DNA of 64,000 nucleotides from Effrenium voratum (taxonomy: Eukaryota; Sar; Dinophyceae; Suessiales; Symbiodiniaceae): the NCBI GenBank assembly GCA_963377175.1, contig CAUJNA010000535.1, positions 1 through 64,000 on the forward strand, written 5' to 3'. The notes below the pieces were generated by a model, which saw nothing but the letters and a program-made list of their open reading frames with translations, did no database searches and was not told the origin of the DNA. The position numbers and the translations under genes were made by a program. Shown here in pieces: positions 52,969-61,456 of this stretch; within the stretch, counting starts at the first letter, position 1; every line of letters starts with the position of its first letter.

Positions 52969-53219
52969 CCCCCCTGTTCCTAAGGGGTTCTGCGGTCGTG
53001 TCTCTCTTTTTCCTTTTCCTTTTTGGAGTCGGGTGCCACCATGCGGATTGCTGATTCAAAAGTACCTCGAGAGTGGCGATGGCACCCCTGATGAGGACGC
53101 CTCTCACGAGCGAAATTGTTTCAGGATACGCATGCCGAAACTCCAACCTGATTCAGTGCTTGAGTCCACCTACGTTTCGGGGTGCACATTCACAGTTTGC
53201 CGTCTCATATCAAGTGTGT
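52957..53219 (+). repeat. left pseudo-LTR of the retroelement
   Basis: 263 bp matching 61194-61456, ending TCTCATATCAAGTGTGT. Only difference: A at 53146 versus G at 61383. It contains the hammerhead-like motif. It is not a retroviral-type LTR (no TG...CA ends, no primer-binding site seen). Confidence 0.95.
53021..53130 (+). ncRNA. candidate hammerhead ribozyme (left repeat)
   Basis: GTC (53028-53030) is immediately followed by GGGTGCCA (53031-53038), which pairs perfectly with TGGCACCC (53080-53087). CTGATGA (53088-53094) follows directly, and GAAA lies at 53112-53115. That is the cleavage triplet, stem I and both conserved core boxes in the right order. Stem II (53095-53111) is weak: a closing G-C and an internal CG/CG pair with mismatches. 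Stem III is short. CTCGAGAGTGGCG (53067-53079) in loop I could pair with the stem II region at 11 of 13 positions, as a tertiary contact or a competing fold. Activity is unproven. Confidence 0.55.
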
Positions 53220-53510
53220 TTAGGCACTGCGTCCGGGCTTCGGTCAGTGTCTTGATCCCCGTTGTGGGCATCTGTTCCGACTCATGCTCAGACATTTTCT
53301 ACAGACTGTTACCGGACCTTGTCGCTCGTGACGCTTGACTGTTCCAGCTGACCTTATCAATACAGGCTTGGACCTCTCCCAGACCTTCCGGCACCCCAGA
53401 CTGTTTCCGTGAACCGTTTCTGTCAGACCAACTGTTTGACAACCAATCCGACTACCCGACACATCAGGTGCGCCGTCAGCTTGGTCTTGGCTCGCAATTG
53501 TTGGCACTAG
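53220..53510 (+). other. retroelement 5' leader
   Basis: Between the left repeat and ORF1; no ORF or hairpin of note, presumably untranslated. Confidence 0.6.
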
Positions 53511-55055
53511 ATGTCTCGCCCCCACGCAGGTCCGATGTCGAACTCGGCAGGCCCCATGGCCAAAGCATCCAGGAACACTGCCGGCCCTACGCCGCCCAGG
53601 TCTCCGGTGCACCAGTCAGCATCACCGAGCAGGAGTACGCTTGTGACACCAGCCTCGAGGATATCTTGCGAGGTGTCCAACGCCTCAAGGGCTGCCAAAG
53701 CAGCGGTCCCGGCTCTTGCCCCTGGTGACGTATCGGCATCGGTCCCTACCTTGGAGGTCTGGCCTGCATCTGTAGCTGGCCCACTGCCGCAAATCCTGGT
53801 GAAAGCACGCCCGGCCACGCCGATGACACCAATGACTCCGATGACGCCAACTACCCCGACAGTTTCAACTACAGCATGCCCACCTATGCCCACAGCACCG
53901 ACCCCTATTACACCGATCCCTACGGCAACCCCATCAGGTCTGATGCTTCCACCGCCCAACCCACCATCCAGATCACGCCACGCGACGGAGGGAGACAGGT
54001 CACGTACCCACCACGCTTCCCCCTACTCCAAGTCAGCGCCCCCACAGCGGCGTGGCCGAGCTCGCTCCCGGACGCCACCTCCGATCTCCCGAAGGGACTC
54101 AGCATCGGACAACACCGCGACGGAAGCATCGAATGCTACCGCGCCGACGCCTACAGCAGCCAAGTCCTCATCCCGGGCACCTACGGCAACTAAAGCTTCA
54201 TCCCGGCGACCGAGAAGCAATCGATCTCCCCTTCCGCGTAGCAGAAGCAGTGCCCCGTCAGCTCCGGCCTCCAAGGCCGCAGGAGCTCACCCGGATGTGG
54301 GGTCGTCCTCGAGGAGCATGCAGCTACGCCCCAATCCGCAGGCACAGCCACCGCTGGTCTTGCTTCCCAATCCGGAGTCTGATCCTTGGAGGAACGAACT
54401 TCAGGTGCTGGCCGCACCATATCTTCGCGATGGGATCCCAGTCAATCAGGATCAGATGAGCTATGTGGCCGCGACCTTGAATGCAGCAGGCATACCGTCT
54501 CAGCACTCCACCCTGAACTATGCGAAGGTCAACCCGGATCATCATTTTTATAAGATCACCCCGCACTGGTTCATGCTGACCGTCCCTTATCTTGGGGCCA
54601 CAGTCCGGCTCAAAGAACCGACGAAGACGCGACCCATGCTGCTCTGGACTCACGCTTCCAGTGTTGGAGGTACTCGCGGCATCCTGCGGAGCCGACAGAT
54701 CCATCCTTCCCGGCAGCACTCCTTGGAGTGCCCAGCCTTTTATGCCCAGGGCTGGAAGATCACTGGACACGCCGACTACGACGCTGAAGAAATCGCTCGC
54801 ACGATGAGCCAGAACTGGAGCATGTCTTTTAACATGGCTCAATTGTTGCTATTCGGACGCGCTGTTGGCACCTGTCAGCCCATTCGGTCGGGAGGAGAGC
54901 AAGCTTGCATTGAGGCCCTGGACTCCAGTGAACGTCCTGATGTCATCCACTATGTGTCGGGCAAGTGTTGGATGGTGATCCCGGAGGCAAGCCAGATTGT
55001 CGGACTCGCATGGCCCACCGATGCAAAGCCACCTACTGGTGTCCTCCGCTCGTGA
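53511..55055 (+). CDS. retroelement ORF1, Pro/Thr-rich with C-terminal domain
   Basis: 514 aa from ATG (MSRPHAGPM). Residues 1-270 are low-complexity, rich in Pro, Ser, Thr, Ala and Arg, with TPM repeats near residue 105 and basic RS-like stretches. This is typical of a disordered nucleic-acid-binding region. Residues ~285-510 form an apparently folded domain (LQVLAAPYLRDGIPVNQDQ ... HFYKITPHWFMLTVPYL ... PMLLWTHASSVGGTRGILRS ... CWMVIPEASQIVGLAW). The H-x-S-x-x-x-G-x-x-x-I-L-x-x-x-x-I-x-P-S arrangement recalls ADP-ribosyltransferase-fold proteins, but I cannot confirm it. Possibly a Gag-like partner. Antisense ORFs here are shadows. Confidence 0.8.
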   Translation: MSRPHAGPMSNSAGPMAKASRNTAGPTPPRSPVHQSASPSRSTLVTPASRISCEVSNASRAAKAAVPALAPGDVSASVPTLEVWPASVAGPLPQILVKARPATPMTPMTPMTPTTPTVSTTACPPMPTAPTPITPIPTATPSGLMLPPPNPPSRSRHATEGDRSRTHHASPYSKSAPPQRRGRARSRTPPPISRRDSASDNTATEASNATAPTPTAAKSSSRAPTATKASSRRPRSNRSPLPRSRSSAPSAPASKAAGAHPDVGSSSRSMQLRPNPQAQPPLVLLPNPESDPWRNELQVLAAPYLRDGIPVNQDQMSYVAATLNAAGIPSQHSTLNYAKVNPDHHFYKITPHWFMLTVPYLGATVRLKEPTKTRPMLLWTHASSVGGTRGILRSRQIHPSRQHSLECPAFYAQGWKITGHADYDAEEIARTMSQNWSMSFNMAQLLLFGRAVGTCQPIRSGGEQACIEALDSSERPDVIHYVSGKCWMVIPEASQIVGLAWPTDAKPPTGVLRS

Positions 55056-55386
55056 ACCTGCACCAGGAGCTGTTGTAGCCAATGACAATTGATGATGTTT
55101 CATTGCGAATAAGAGCATTCTTCGCCACACTGCCGTCTTCGACTACCAACGATATTTTGCGACAAAAAGTGCACGCCAGGGCCTCATTCGAGTATGTGCT
55201 GACCTTATTGCAGGGCGTCCTTTTTTGAAGTTTTGAGTAACTAATGCTGTTTTCTGGTCTCTCACCGCCCCGGGCCTGGTCGGATTTTGGGTGTCGTTTT
55301 CGCAATGGTTGTTGTCTCGGAAATGTGTGGCGTTCCCCCTAGCGTTTAACCCATTAGCAGTGTGACCGGCAACCTCCTATCTAGTG
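55056..55386 (+). other. ORF1-ORF2 spacer
   Basis: 331 bases inside the retroelement with no supported ORF; could hold a reinitiation or splice signal, none identified. Confidence 0.5.
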
Positions 55387-56751
55387 ATGGCTTCTCAGTG
55401 GAGCTATTCATGGCCGGCGGCATCGGCACCTTCCTCCTCTTCGTATTCGGGACCCTCGTATCTTCCGTCATGGTCAGTTCCGCAGTCCCAGCAGGAGGCG
55501 TATCTCAGCTCCAATCGGACGGAACCATCGCAACATCAACTTCGCGAAGAAGCACCGCCTCGCGTCAATCCCCCTCGGCCCCCACAGATGGCTCATCAGT
55601 TTCCTCCTCAACCACCTGGTCAATTTTACAACTATCACGGTGGTGGAACAAGCCACATGCAGACGGGTCCTCGTCCTCCACCACCCGCACCGCCAGCTCA
55701 ACCTCCAGTTCGGGCACCTCTCGGCCAGGGTGATGCAACGCAATACACTCAGCCTCGATATTCGCAGCTACTTCCGAGCACCTTCCAATCTGACGATATC
55801 TTCTTGGATAAGACGGAGGTCCGTGGTCTGCAGCTGTACCGTCACGTTCAGCCCACTCAGTGGTCCAGAAGAGTCGGGCTCGCAGGAACAGCTATTCTGG
55901 ATCTTCCACTCACACGACTTCTTCGAGGAGGAGCAGAAGATCACGCATTACGAGCACTGTCCAATGGTCGCTACAGCACACCAGTCATGGCTCAGACAAT
56001 AGCCGAGGCAGTCTTATTGACTTCCATTCTCAAAGCATTGAGAGGCAGGGAGGTCGACATTGACAGGACAGCTCGCTCTCTCCACGCGGACAATGCGCCG
56101 GACAAGCGCAATGAGGCCATGCAGTTTATGGAGCCACTTGCAATCAAAATCGTGGATCTCATGGAGTCCTTGCAGCCCGCCAAGCAGGAGAACCTCACTC
56201 GCCACAAAATTGCCGAGTTGGAGCAACAGTTGGAGCGCTACAAGAGCAAAGGCATCACTCTTACACCGGATAAGAAGCTGCCATCCTCGTCCCCTTCCAA
56301 TGCCGCGTCCTGGACCCCCACGCCCGGCCGCTCCGACCAGTCTCTCTACATTAATGCGGCCAACTCGGATCAGCCAGGACCTCCCCTACCAGTTCCATCT
56401 CCAGAGGCTGATCCGGCTCCTAAGCGACGACCAGCAAAGCGAAAGACCCCGGCGGCTCCCCCGGATGTTACTCTAGACTCGGACCTTCTACGTCAAGGGA
56501 ACCCCAAAGGTCAGCAGGTGCCACTTCCTACCAGTCTCACGGACAAGGTCTTCAAGGCATGGCTACACGAACGCACGCTGTCCAACCAAGCGAACTACCT
56601 TGATCTCATCAAACAGGAGCTGGCATCTGACACTGTGGAGCAGTTGAAAGCCATTGCAGTCAAGTGGGGGGCCACCGTCTCTTTAGTGAGCAAAGGCTCG
56701 AAGCGAGCACTCCTGCAGTTCATCACGGTGATGTACATGTATGGCAAGTGA
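55387..56751 (+). CDS. retroelement ORF2, Pro-rich N-terminus and coiled coil
   Basis: 454 aa from ATG (MASQWSYSWPAAS); an upstream in-frame GTG is not needed. Residues 1-125 are Ser/Pro/Gln-rich (PQFPPQPPGQFYNYHGGG, PPPPAPPAQPP). Residues ~160-270 are helical with a coiled coil (IAELEQQLERYKSKGI). The C-terminal ~75 residues (LTDKVFKAWLHERTLSNQ ... ELASDTVEQLKAIAVKWGA ... SKGSKRALLQFITVMYMY) have a helix-turn-helix/SAP-like look. No catalytic motif. It may act as a second structural or nucleic-acid-binding protein of the element; function unproven. Confidence 0.8.
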   Translation: MASQWSYSWPAASAPSSSSYSGPSYLPSWSVPQSQQEAYLSSNRTEPSQHQLREEAPPRVNPPRPPQMAHQFPPQPPGQFYNYHGGGTSHMQTGPRPPPPAPPAQPPVRAPLGQGDATQYTQPRYSQLLPSTFQSDDIFLDKTEVRGLQLYRHVQPTQWSRRVGLAGTAILDLPLTRLLRGGAEDHALRALSNGRYSTPVMAQTIAEAVLLTSILKALRGREVDIDRTARSLHADNAPDKRNEAMQFMEPLAIKIVDLMESLQPAKQENLTRHKIAELEQQLERYKSKGITLTPDKKLPSSSPSNAASWTPTPGRSDQSLYINAANSDQPGPPLPVPSPEADPAPKRRPAKRKTPAAPPDVTLDSDLLRQGNPKGQQVPLPTSLTDKVFKAWLHERTLSNQANYLDLIKQELASDTVEQLKAIAVKWGATVSLVSKGSKRALLQFITVMYMYGK

Positions 56752-56992
56752 GGGGAGTGACGGTAGCGCTCATGAGGAAGGAAGTTAGCACCATTGACAC
56801 GACTGGTCTGAAAAGCCCGCTGCTCCTCACGCCTGCACCTTGCCCGGAGACCATCAGCGGCCTTTTACCTTTCCGTTTTCATGTAGGTTTTCGGGGTCGC
56901 GGGTTGGTTGTTCGGGTTTTTTCCGGTTTTCCGTTTTTCCTGTTGACCTAATCAACCGTTCAGTGCTCGAGCGTTGGATGCATGGCTAAGCC
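56752..56992 (+). other. ORF2-ORF3 spacer
   Basis: 241 bases, with a G/T-rich segment (GGGTTGGTTGTTCGGG) and no ORF support. Confidence 0.5.
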
Positions 56993-59900
56993 ATGCCGGT
57001 CATTCAATCTCCAGAAACGGTTTTTCTTTTGCAACTATATAGTCAGTATGCGCGGTCGGAGCTTTGCAGTGCAGCCAGACACTATGGTATTCCTGAGCCG
57101 TCTTGGCCGGTGAGCTTGCAGCATGGCACCGATTATTTCCTTCCCTACATCGTCGCGCTTATTGCAATCAGACTTGGGGACTCCCTCGATGTGCATGCAG
57201 CCCACCAGTATTATCAGGTTCTCTATCTGATCATCGTTACCAGTCGCCAAATCCTCAACATGCCGATGGTCAACAAGCAACTGTCTATGTGGTCTGAGTC
57301 AATGTCCACCCTGCTGATGGTTCATCACTACGGTCGTCCCACGCACGCGCTCACGGAGCTCAGGCGCCGACTCCGGCGGTTACGCATCCACCCGAACATG
57401 TACACCTTCGGCCACTTCTTGCAGCCCAACGCAGTGTATTGGAAGCAGCGAGTCGAACTCCGCCCAGACCTTCCACGCTCAGTCAACCCGCAGTCGGACG
57501 TATATATTGGAAGTACCAGCATCACTTATCCCAGTCGAGAACACAATCGTAGGGCCAAGTTACTGGGTATTCAGCACGGACAGTTTATTAATGCAGAGCC
57601 GGCCCTCAGATGGTGGCATCATTTTGGTAACTATGACGAGTTCGCTACATGGGTTATCTTCACAGACTCTGACCATACCGTCACCTGGACGCAGGAACAC
57701 GCCTTGATCAGCATCTATCAGCCGTCCCTCAACTGGCCCTACATCTACCGGCGGTACAAGCGCATCTCCACTGGCTACACGGCTACCCGGTTTCTTGCCG
57801 AACAGCCCTGGTCCAGGTTTGGCAAACGCCTTTTCCTCCGCTTGCGCAGGAGGAGTTGTACAGTCTATGGCAGGAACTTCCATCGGGTGGCGCTCAAACA
57901 CACCCAGGCCTGGTCAATCATCGCTCGCCTCACCTCGGAGCACATCGAATCTTGGGAGCAGGAAAAACGACTTCGTAGCGGACGGCACTCAGACTTGGAT
58001 ATATATGCTATATACAGGCTGTCAGGCAATGTGGAACAACCCCATCGGCATCGAGTTCGGAATATTTTGCGAAGAGTTCTTGATTTCCGCCAACTCCAAC
58101 AACCCAAGATCAACCTGTTGTTGCGGTTACCGTGGCTTTCTCATCCCCATTATCAGCGGTCCACCAGGGAAGTCCTTCGTCGGCTTGTTCTCGACCATCG
58201 CAACTGGGCTCTTCCATTCCACTTGCCCAGCACGAAGTTGGCGGAGACCCCTCATCCTCGAGTTCATACGGTCATGTGGAACTTCTCGGCGTTTCAGGAC
58301 TGTTACCTCCTCACATCCGCCGGACCATCATCGTGTCAGTGCGCAGCCTGGTTAAAACGGCAGCCCTGGCTATCTCATGTTCAAGGCCATGTGGCCGCGG
58401 GATTGGATGAGTTCCGGTTTCCCGGAACTCCACAGCACGTTCATTACACCTCAGCCTTGGCGTCGTATTATGTGGACCTGTCAGTCTACGAAGTGCAGGT
58501 TCACGAACGTCTACGAAAATGGTGTCTGCACCATGGTCTGCCCCTGGACCAGTTCCACGCGCCCCTCATGCAGCACCTACGCCGTGAATTTCTGAAACAC
58601 CGGCAACACGCATCCACCCATCAACTTCTCACCAAGCACCAGCTGAACATCCTGCGTCGACACCTCGGCCAGGACTTTGTGTGCCATAACGAGGACCACG
58701 ACAACCACCACCTCATGTTCTTCTGCCCCCAACTCTACTTCAAAGGCCTCCACAACACTTGGCTTCAGTCAGGCACATTTACCGCCACTCCGCTGAAGCC
58801 CGACCAGGCCGAGGCTCTTATTGTTGAAGCCATCCCCCGGCACCTGCAGAAGAAGTACAAATGGGCATACAGGAAGAAGACCACCGCGATCCCGGTCGGC
58901 AAGGTCTTTCTCAAACGTAAGAAGCAATGGAAATCAGGGCGAACCATTATAGCCTACCATAAGGTGGTGCACCGGCAGCTCTTCAAAGCGGTTGCGATCC
59001 TTCTCGGGGAGATCGCCGCGAGTACATGGAAGTGTTCGTGGGGGGTACACCCCACGCCGAGGATATGGCAGAACGTCAAACAATACTTTGACAACTCAGA
59101 CGATACGGTCACTCTCGCATTTCACAATGACGATTTGGTCGGCTTCTTCAACAGTGTCCCTCAGGATCAGGTGTGCGCAGCAGTGGAGCAGCTATTAGCA
59201 GAGCACCGGCGAGAGCATGCTAGTCTTATTTATTCGGTGGAAACTCAGGCGGCGGTCCACTACAACCGGGTCTTTGCGGGTAAGCAATCCTATGGACGCA
59301 CGCCGACTACGCGGGTCATTTATGTGGAGGACATCCTGGATATAGTCAAATCCAGCTTCCAATGCATGTACGTCCAGGTGGGAACTCTCATTCTCCGCCA
59401 AGTCCATGGAACAGCGATTGGCTCTCAGCTGAGCCCAGTTCTCAGTCACATTTGCGTCGCGCGGCACGAAGTTCTCTGGCAGCGTATTTATGGACAATGG
59501 TTCGCCAGCCACAACATCTTCTTGGAGCGTTATGTTGACAACAGATTTGTGATCTTCCCGTCTCCGGCTTCCGGTCACCCAGCAGCCCCATTGGAGGCTT
59601 TGCTTCACGCTGACTTTTATGGTGCACCCATCGTGTTGGAACAGGTGGGTTCCTCTGAGTTCCTCGGCTTTGTCATCGACGTAGGCGACCGGGCGATTTA
59701 CTACAAAACGCCAACAAAAATCTGGCAGATCAGAGGACCCCACACTGCAGGAAGTCTTTCCACCCTTCTCTCCGGGGCTAGATCACGGTCAGCTCTCGCC
59801 ACCAAGTATGCGCACCCGGCACGGGCAGTACAGATGGCGTTGGATCAGCTTCGCAGTATCTATTTGTCCGCCGGCTACAAGTCAGCGGATCTGCAGCACC

Positions 59901-60082
59901 TGTTTCATCTTCCGGCCATCCCAACCGGAAAGAATGTCTATGTGTTGATTGTCCTTGTTTCTTCAGGTTCGGCTGCGTGGCCCTTGCTGGTTCTGTTCGG
60001 TTCGGTCCTTTTTCCAAACGGGGTCGGACTCGGTTGGGCTGTTGGGCTGGGGTTTTTCTGGTTGAGTTCCGGAGCCCTTTGA
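56993..60082 (+). CDS. retroelement ORF3, GIY-YIG endonuclease plus reverse transcriptase
   Basis: 1029 aa from ATG. Residues ~150-260 look like a GIY-YIG nuclease: VYIGST (170-175), R182 and H184, then E235 with LI (238-239) and P244-x-x-N247, the usual end of that domain; the GIY half is degenerate. C448-x-C450 ... H462-x3-H466 is a CCHH motif as reported, from memory, for endonuclease-first Penelope-like elements. The reverse transcriptase spans ~600-940: motif A NDDLVGFFNSVP (D713/D714), motif B GTAIGSQLSPVLS (from 806), motif C YVDN (847-850, instead of YxDD), then EFLGFVI. The last ~45 residues are hydrophobic and may be read-through beyond the true C-terminus or splice site. Expected role: target cleavage and primed reverse transcription. 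Confidence 0.9.
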   Translation: MPVIQSPETVFLLQLYSQYARSELCSAARHYGIPEPSWPVSLQHGTDYFLPYIVALIAIRLGDSLDVHAAHQYYQVLYLIIVTSRQILNMPMVNKQLSMWSESMSTLLMVHHYGRPTHALTELRRRLRRLRIHPNMYTFGHFLQPNAVYWKQRVELRPDLPRSVNPQSDVYIGSTSITYPSREHNRRAKLLGIQHGQFINAEPALRWWHHFGNYDEFATWVIFTDSDHTVTWTQEHALISIYQPSLNWPYIYRRYKRISTGYTATRFLAEQPWSRFGKRLFLRLRRRSCTVYGRNFHRVALKHTQAWSIIARLTSEHIESWEQEKRLRSGRHSDLDIYAIYRLSGNVEQPHRHRVRNILRRVLDFRQLQQPKINLLLRLPWLSHPHYQRSTREVLRRLVLDHRNWALPFHLPSTKLAETPHPRVHTVMWNFSAFQDCYLLTSAGPSSCQCAAWLKRQPWLSHVQGHVAAGLDEFRFPGTPQHVHYTSALASYYVDLSVYEVQVHERLRKWCLHHGLPLDQFHAPLMQHLRREFLKHRQHASTHQLLTKHQLNILRRHLGQDFVCHNEDHDNHHLMFFCPQLYFKGLHNTWLQSGTFTATPLKPDQAEALIVEAIPRHLQKKYKWAYRKKTTAIPVGKVFLKRKKQWKSGRTIIAYHKVVHRQLFKAVAILLGEIAASTWKCSWGVHPTPRIWQNVKQYFDNSDDTVTLAFHNDDLVGFFNSVPQDQVCAAVEQLLAEHRREHASLIYSVETQAAVHYNRVFAGKQSYGRTPTTRVIYVEDILDIVKSSFQCMYVQVGTLILRQVHGTAIGSQLSPVLSHICVARHEVLWQRIYGQWFASHNIFLERYVDNRFVIFPSPASGHPAAPLEALLHADFYGAPIVLEQVGSSEFLGFVIDVGDRAIYYKTPTKIWQIRGPHTAGSLSTLLSGARSRSALATKYAHPARAVQMALDQLRSIYLSAGYKSADLQHLFHLPAIPTGKNVYVLIVLVSSGSAAWPLLVLFGSVLFPNGVGLGWAVGLGFFWLSSGAL

Positions 60083-60085
60083 TTC

Positions 60086-61057
60086 ATGGGTTTATCACGG
60101 AGCTTATCTGGTGGTTCAAGACGTGGGCCTTTTCGGCGATATCGGAACGCGGTCGTCATGCTCGGACGCATGATTGCACTCCACCACCGGATGACCCAGA
60201 ACGCTGCGGACATGATGGAGCTCATCCAGGAGACCTTGAATCAGGCTGACGAGGCGCACAGTCGCAGGATGCATGGCGGGCACGATGGCGTGCGGCATCA
60301 TCACGTCCGAGGTCTGTCGCTGGCAGAATCATCGCGACCGCGAGCGCATGACCATGCCCGACTAGATGAGGCAGAACTACCTGGCCCCGGGATTCGGCAT
60401 TCGGTCAACTCGGAGGATCTGGCTGACCCCCCGCCGCTGGTCGACGCTCAATCACTCCAGCTACACATGGACCACCAGCGCAACGCGGTGGTAAACCCCA
60501 AGTCGTTGTCCTACGGCGTCGTCACGGGGGAGACCAACGAGGTTATAGATCCACGCCCGAAGAGCTCCATGGCGCGCACCCATGTCGGTCAGCCGAGCAT
60601 CAAGAAGACCAATGTTCCCAGCTCCATCATGGACAAGTGTGGGACCGATCGGCGCAGAACGAAGCGGAAGCGATGCCGTGCTACGTCCTCCGAGAGGACG
60701 CACTCCCCGGAGCCTCCAGCACGTCCAGTACCTCGCACTCCAGCGCCAGCTCCGGTATCTCCTTGCGTGGTCCCATTCTCCTCTCCTGAATCTCTTCCTG
60801 AAGCCCCTGCTTGTGCTCACTCTGATGCTGGCAATCCAGGAACTCCCCCTGAAGTACCTCGCGCATGGACAGAGGAAGATGACCAGCAGCTTTGCAGCCT
60901 GAAAGCGGACAACCGGTCCAAGTACTCGTACAAATCGCTGGCCAAGAAGCTCAACAGGTCCATTGCGGATGTCACGCAGCGCTGGAGGAGCCTGGAACGT
61001 CTCAGGAAGTTGAAGGAGCAGCACCAGAAAGCGACCATCTCGAACCAATGCACCTGA
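60086..61057 (+). CDS. retroelement ORF4, SANT/Myb-like protein
   Basis: 323 aa from ATG, three bases after the ORF3 stop, so translation may be coupled. Residues 1-60 are basic and Met-rich; the middle is low complexity (Pro/Ser) with a basic cluster (RRTKRKRCR) near residue 195. Residues ~259-308 are a Myb/SANT-type helix-turn-helix: RAWTEEDDQQLCSL ... YSYKSLAKKLNRSIADVTQR ... WRSLERLRKLKEQ, with the spaced Trp residues of that fold. Likely DNA-binding (element termini, chromatin or telomere-like repeats); the target is unknown. An unusual accessory gene for this class. Confidence 0.8.
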   Translation: MGLSRSLSGGSRRGPFRRYRNAVVMLGRMIALHHRMTQNAADMMELIQETLNQADEAHSRRMHGGHDGVRHHHVRGLSLAESSRPRAHDHARLDEAELPGPGIRHSVNSEDLADPPPLVDAQSLQLHMDHQRNAVVNPKSLSYGVVTGETNEVIDPRPKSSMARTHVGQPSIKKTNVPSSIMDKCGTDRRRTKRKRCRATSSERTHSPEPPARPVPRTPAPAPVSPCVVPFSSPESLPEAPACAHSDAGNPGTPPEVPRAWTEEDDQQLCSLKADNRSKYSYKSLAKKLNRSIADVTQRWRSLERLRKLKEQHQKATISNQCT

Positions 61058-61193
61058 GCTCAGACGGCGATGCTCCGTGGTAAAATGATCGTGGGCAGTT
61101 AGGCAGGAGTTCTGCCAACCGTCTAAACTACCCATCGGCAATCATGATGGAGGCGGCTTTTAGGCGGTTCGGTTTTTCTTCCCCCTGCGGGGG
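61058..61193 (+). other. retroelement 3' leader to right repeat
   Basis: Contains a short inverted repeat (GGCAG...CTGCC region near 61096-61118) and CCCCCTGCGGGGGG (61181-61194), a strong small hairpin just before the right repeat. Confidence 0.55.
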
Positions 61194-61456
61194 GTGTGTG
61201 TGTGGCCCCCCTGTTCCTAAGGGGTTCTGCGGTCGTGTCTCTCTTTTTCCTTTTCCTTTTTGGAGTCGGGTGCCACCATGCGGATTGCTGATTCAAAAGT
61301 ACCTCGAGAGTGGCGATGGCACCCCTGATGAGGACGCCTCTCACGAGCGAAATTGTTTCAGGATACGCATGCCGAAACTCCAGCCTGATTCAGTGCTTGA
61401 GTCCACCTACGTTTCGGGGTGCACATTCACAGTTTGCCGTCTCATATCAAGTGTGT
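61194..61456 (+). repeat. right pseudo-LTR of the retroelement
   Basis: Direct-repeat partner of 52957-53219 (one difference, G at 61383), beginning with GTGTGTGTGTGG. Confidence 0.95.
61258..61367 (+). ncRNA. candidate hammerhead ribozyme (right repeat)
   Basis: Identical to the left copy across the core: GTC 61265-61267, stem I 61268-61275 with 61317-61324, CTGATGA 61325-61331, GAAA 61349-61352. Two ribozymes 8237 bases apart would release a monomer-length transcript from read-through RNA. Confidence 0.55.

Larger units (their letters stand above)
52957..61456 (+). mobile_element. Penelope-like retroelement, four ORFs, near-intact
   Basis: 8.5 kb bounded by 263-bp direct repeats that differ at one base, with four uninterrupted plus-strand ORFs. 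The third has an N-terminal GIY-YIG-like endonuclease, a CCHH motif and a reverse transcriptase whose motif B/C region resembles Penelope-like elements. Each repeat carries a hammerhead-ribozyme core. Repeats in direct orientation, the ribozyme and GIY-YIG plus RT together match Penelope-like elements. The endonuclease-first order matches the permuted Chlamys-type clade described from algae and protists (from memory). Near-identical repeats and open frames indicate recent insertion. It sits at a (GT)n tract. Confidence 0.8.

Noticed and set aside
52957..61456. Classification as an LTR retrotransposon
   Set aside because: The direct repeats suggest it, but there is no protease, RNase H, integrase or primer-binding site, and the repeats lack TG...CA ends; GIY-YIG plus RT and a hammerhead point to a Penelope-like element.
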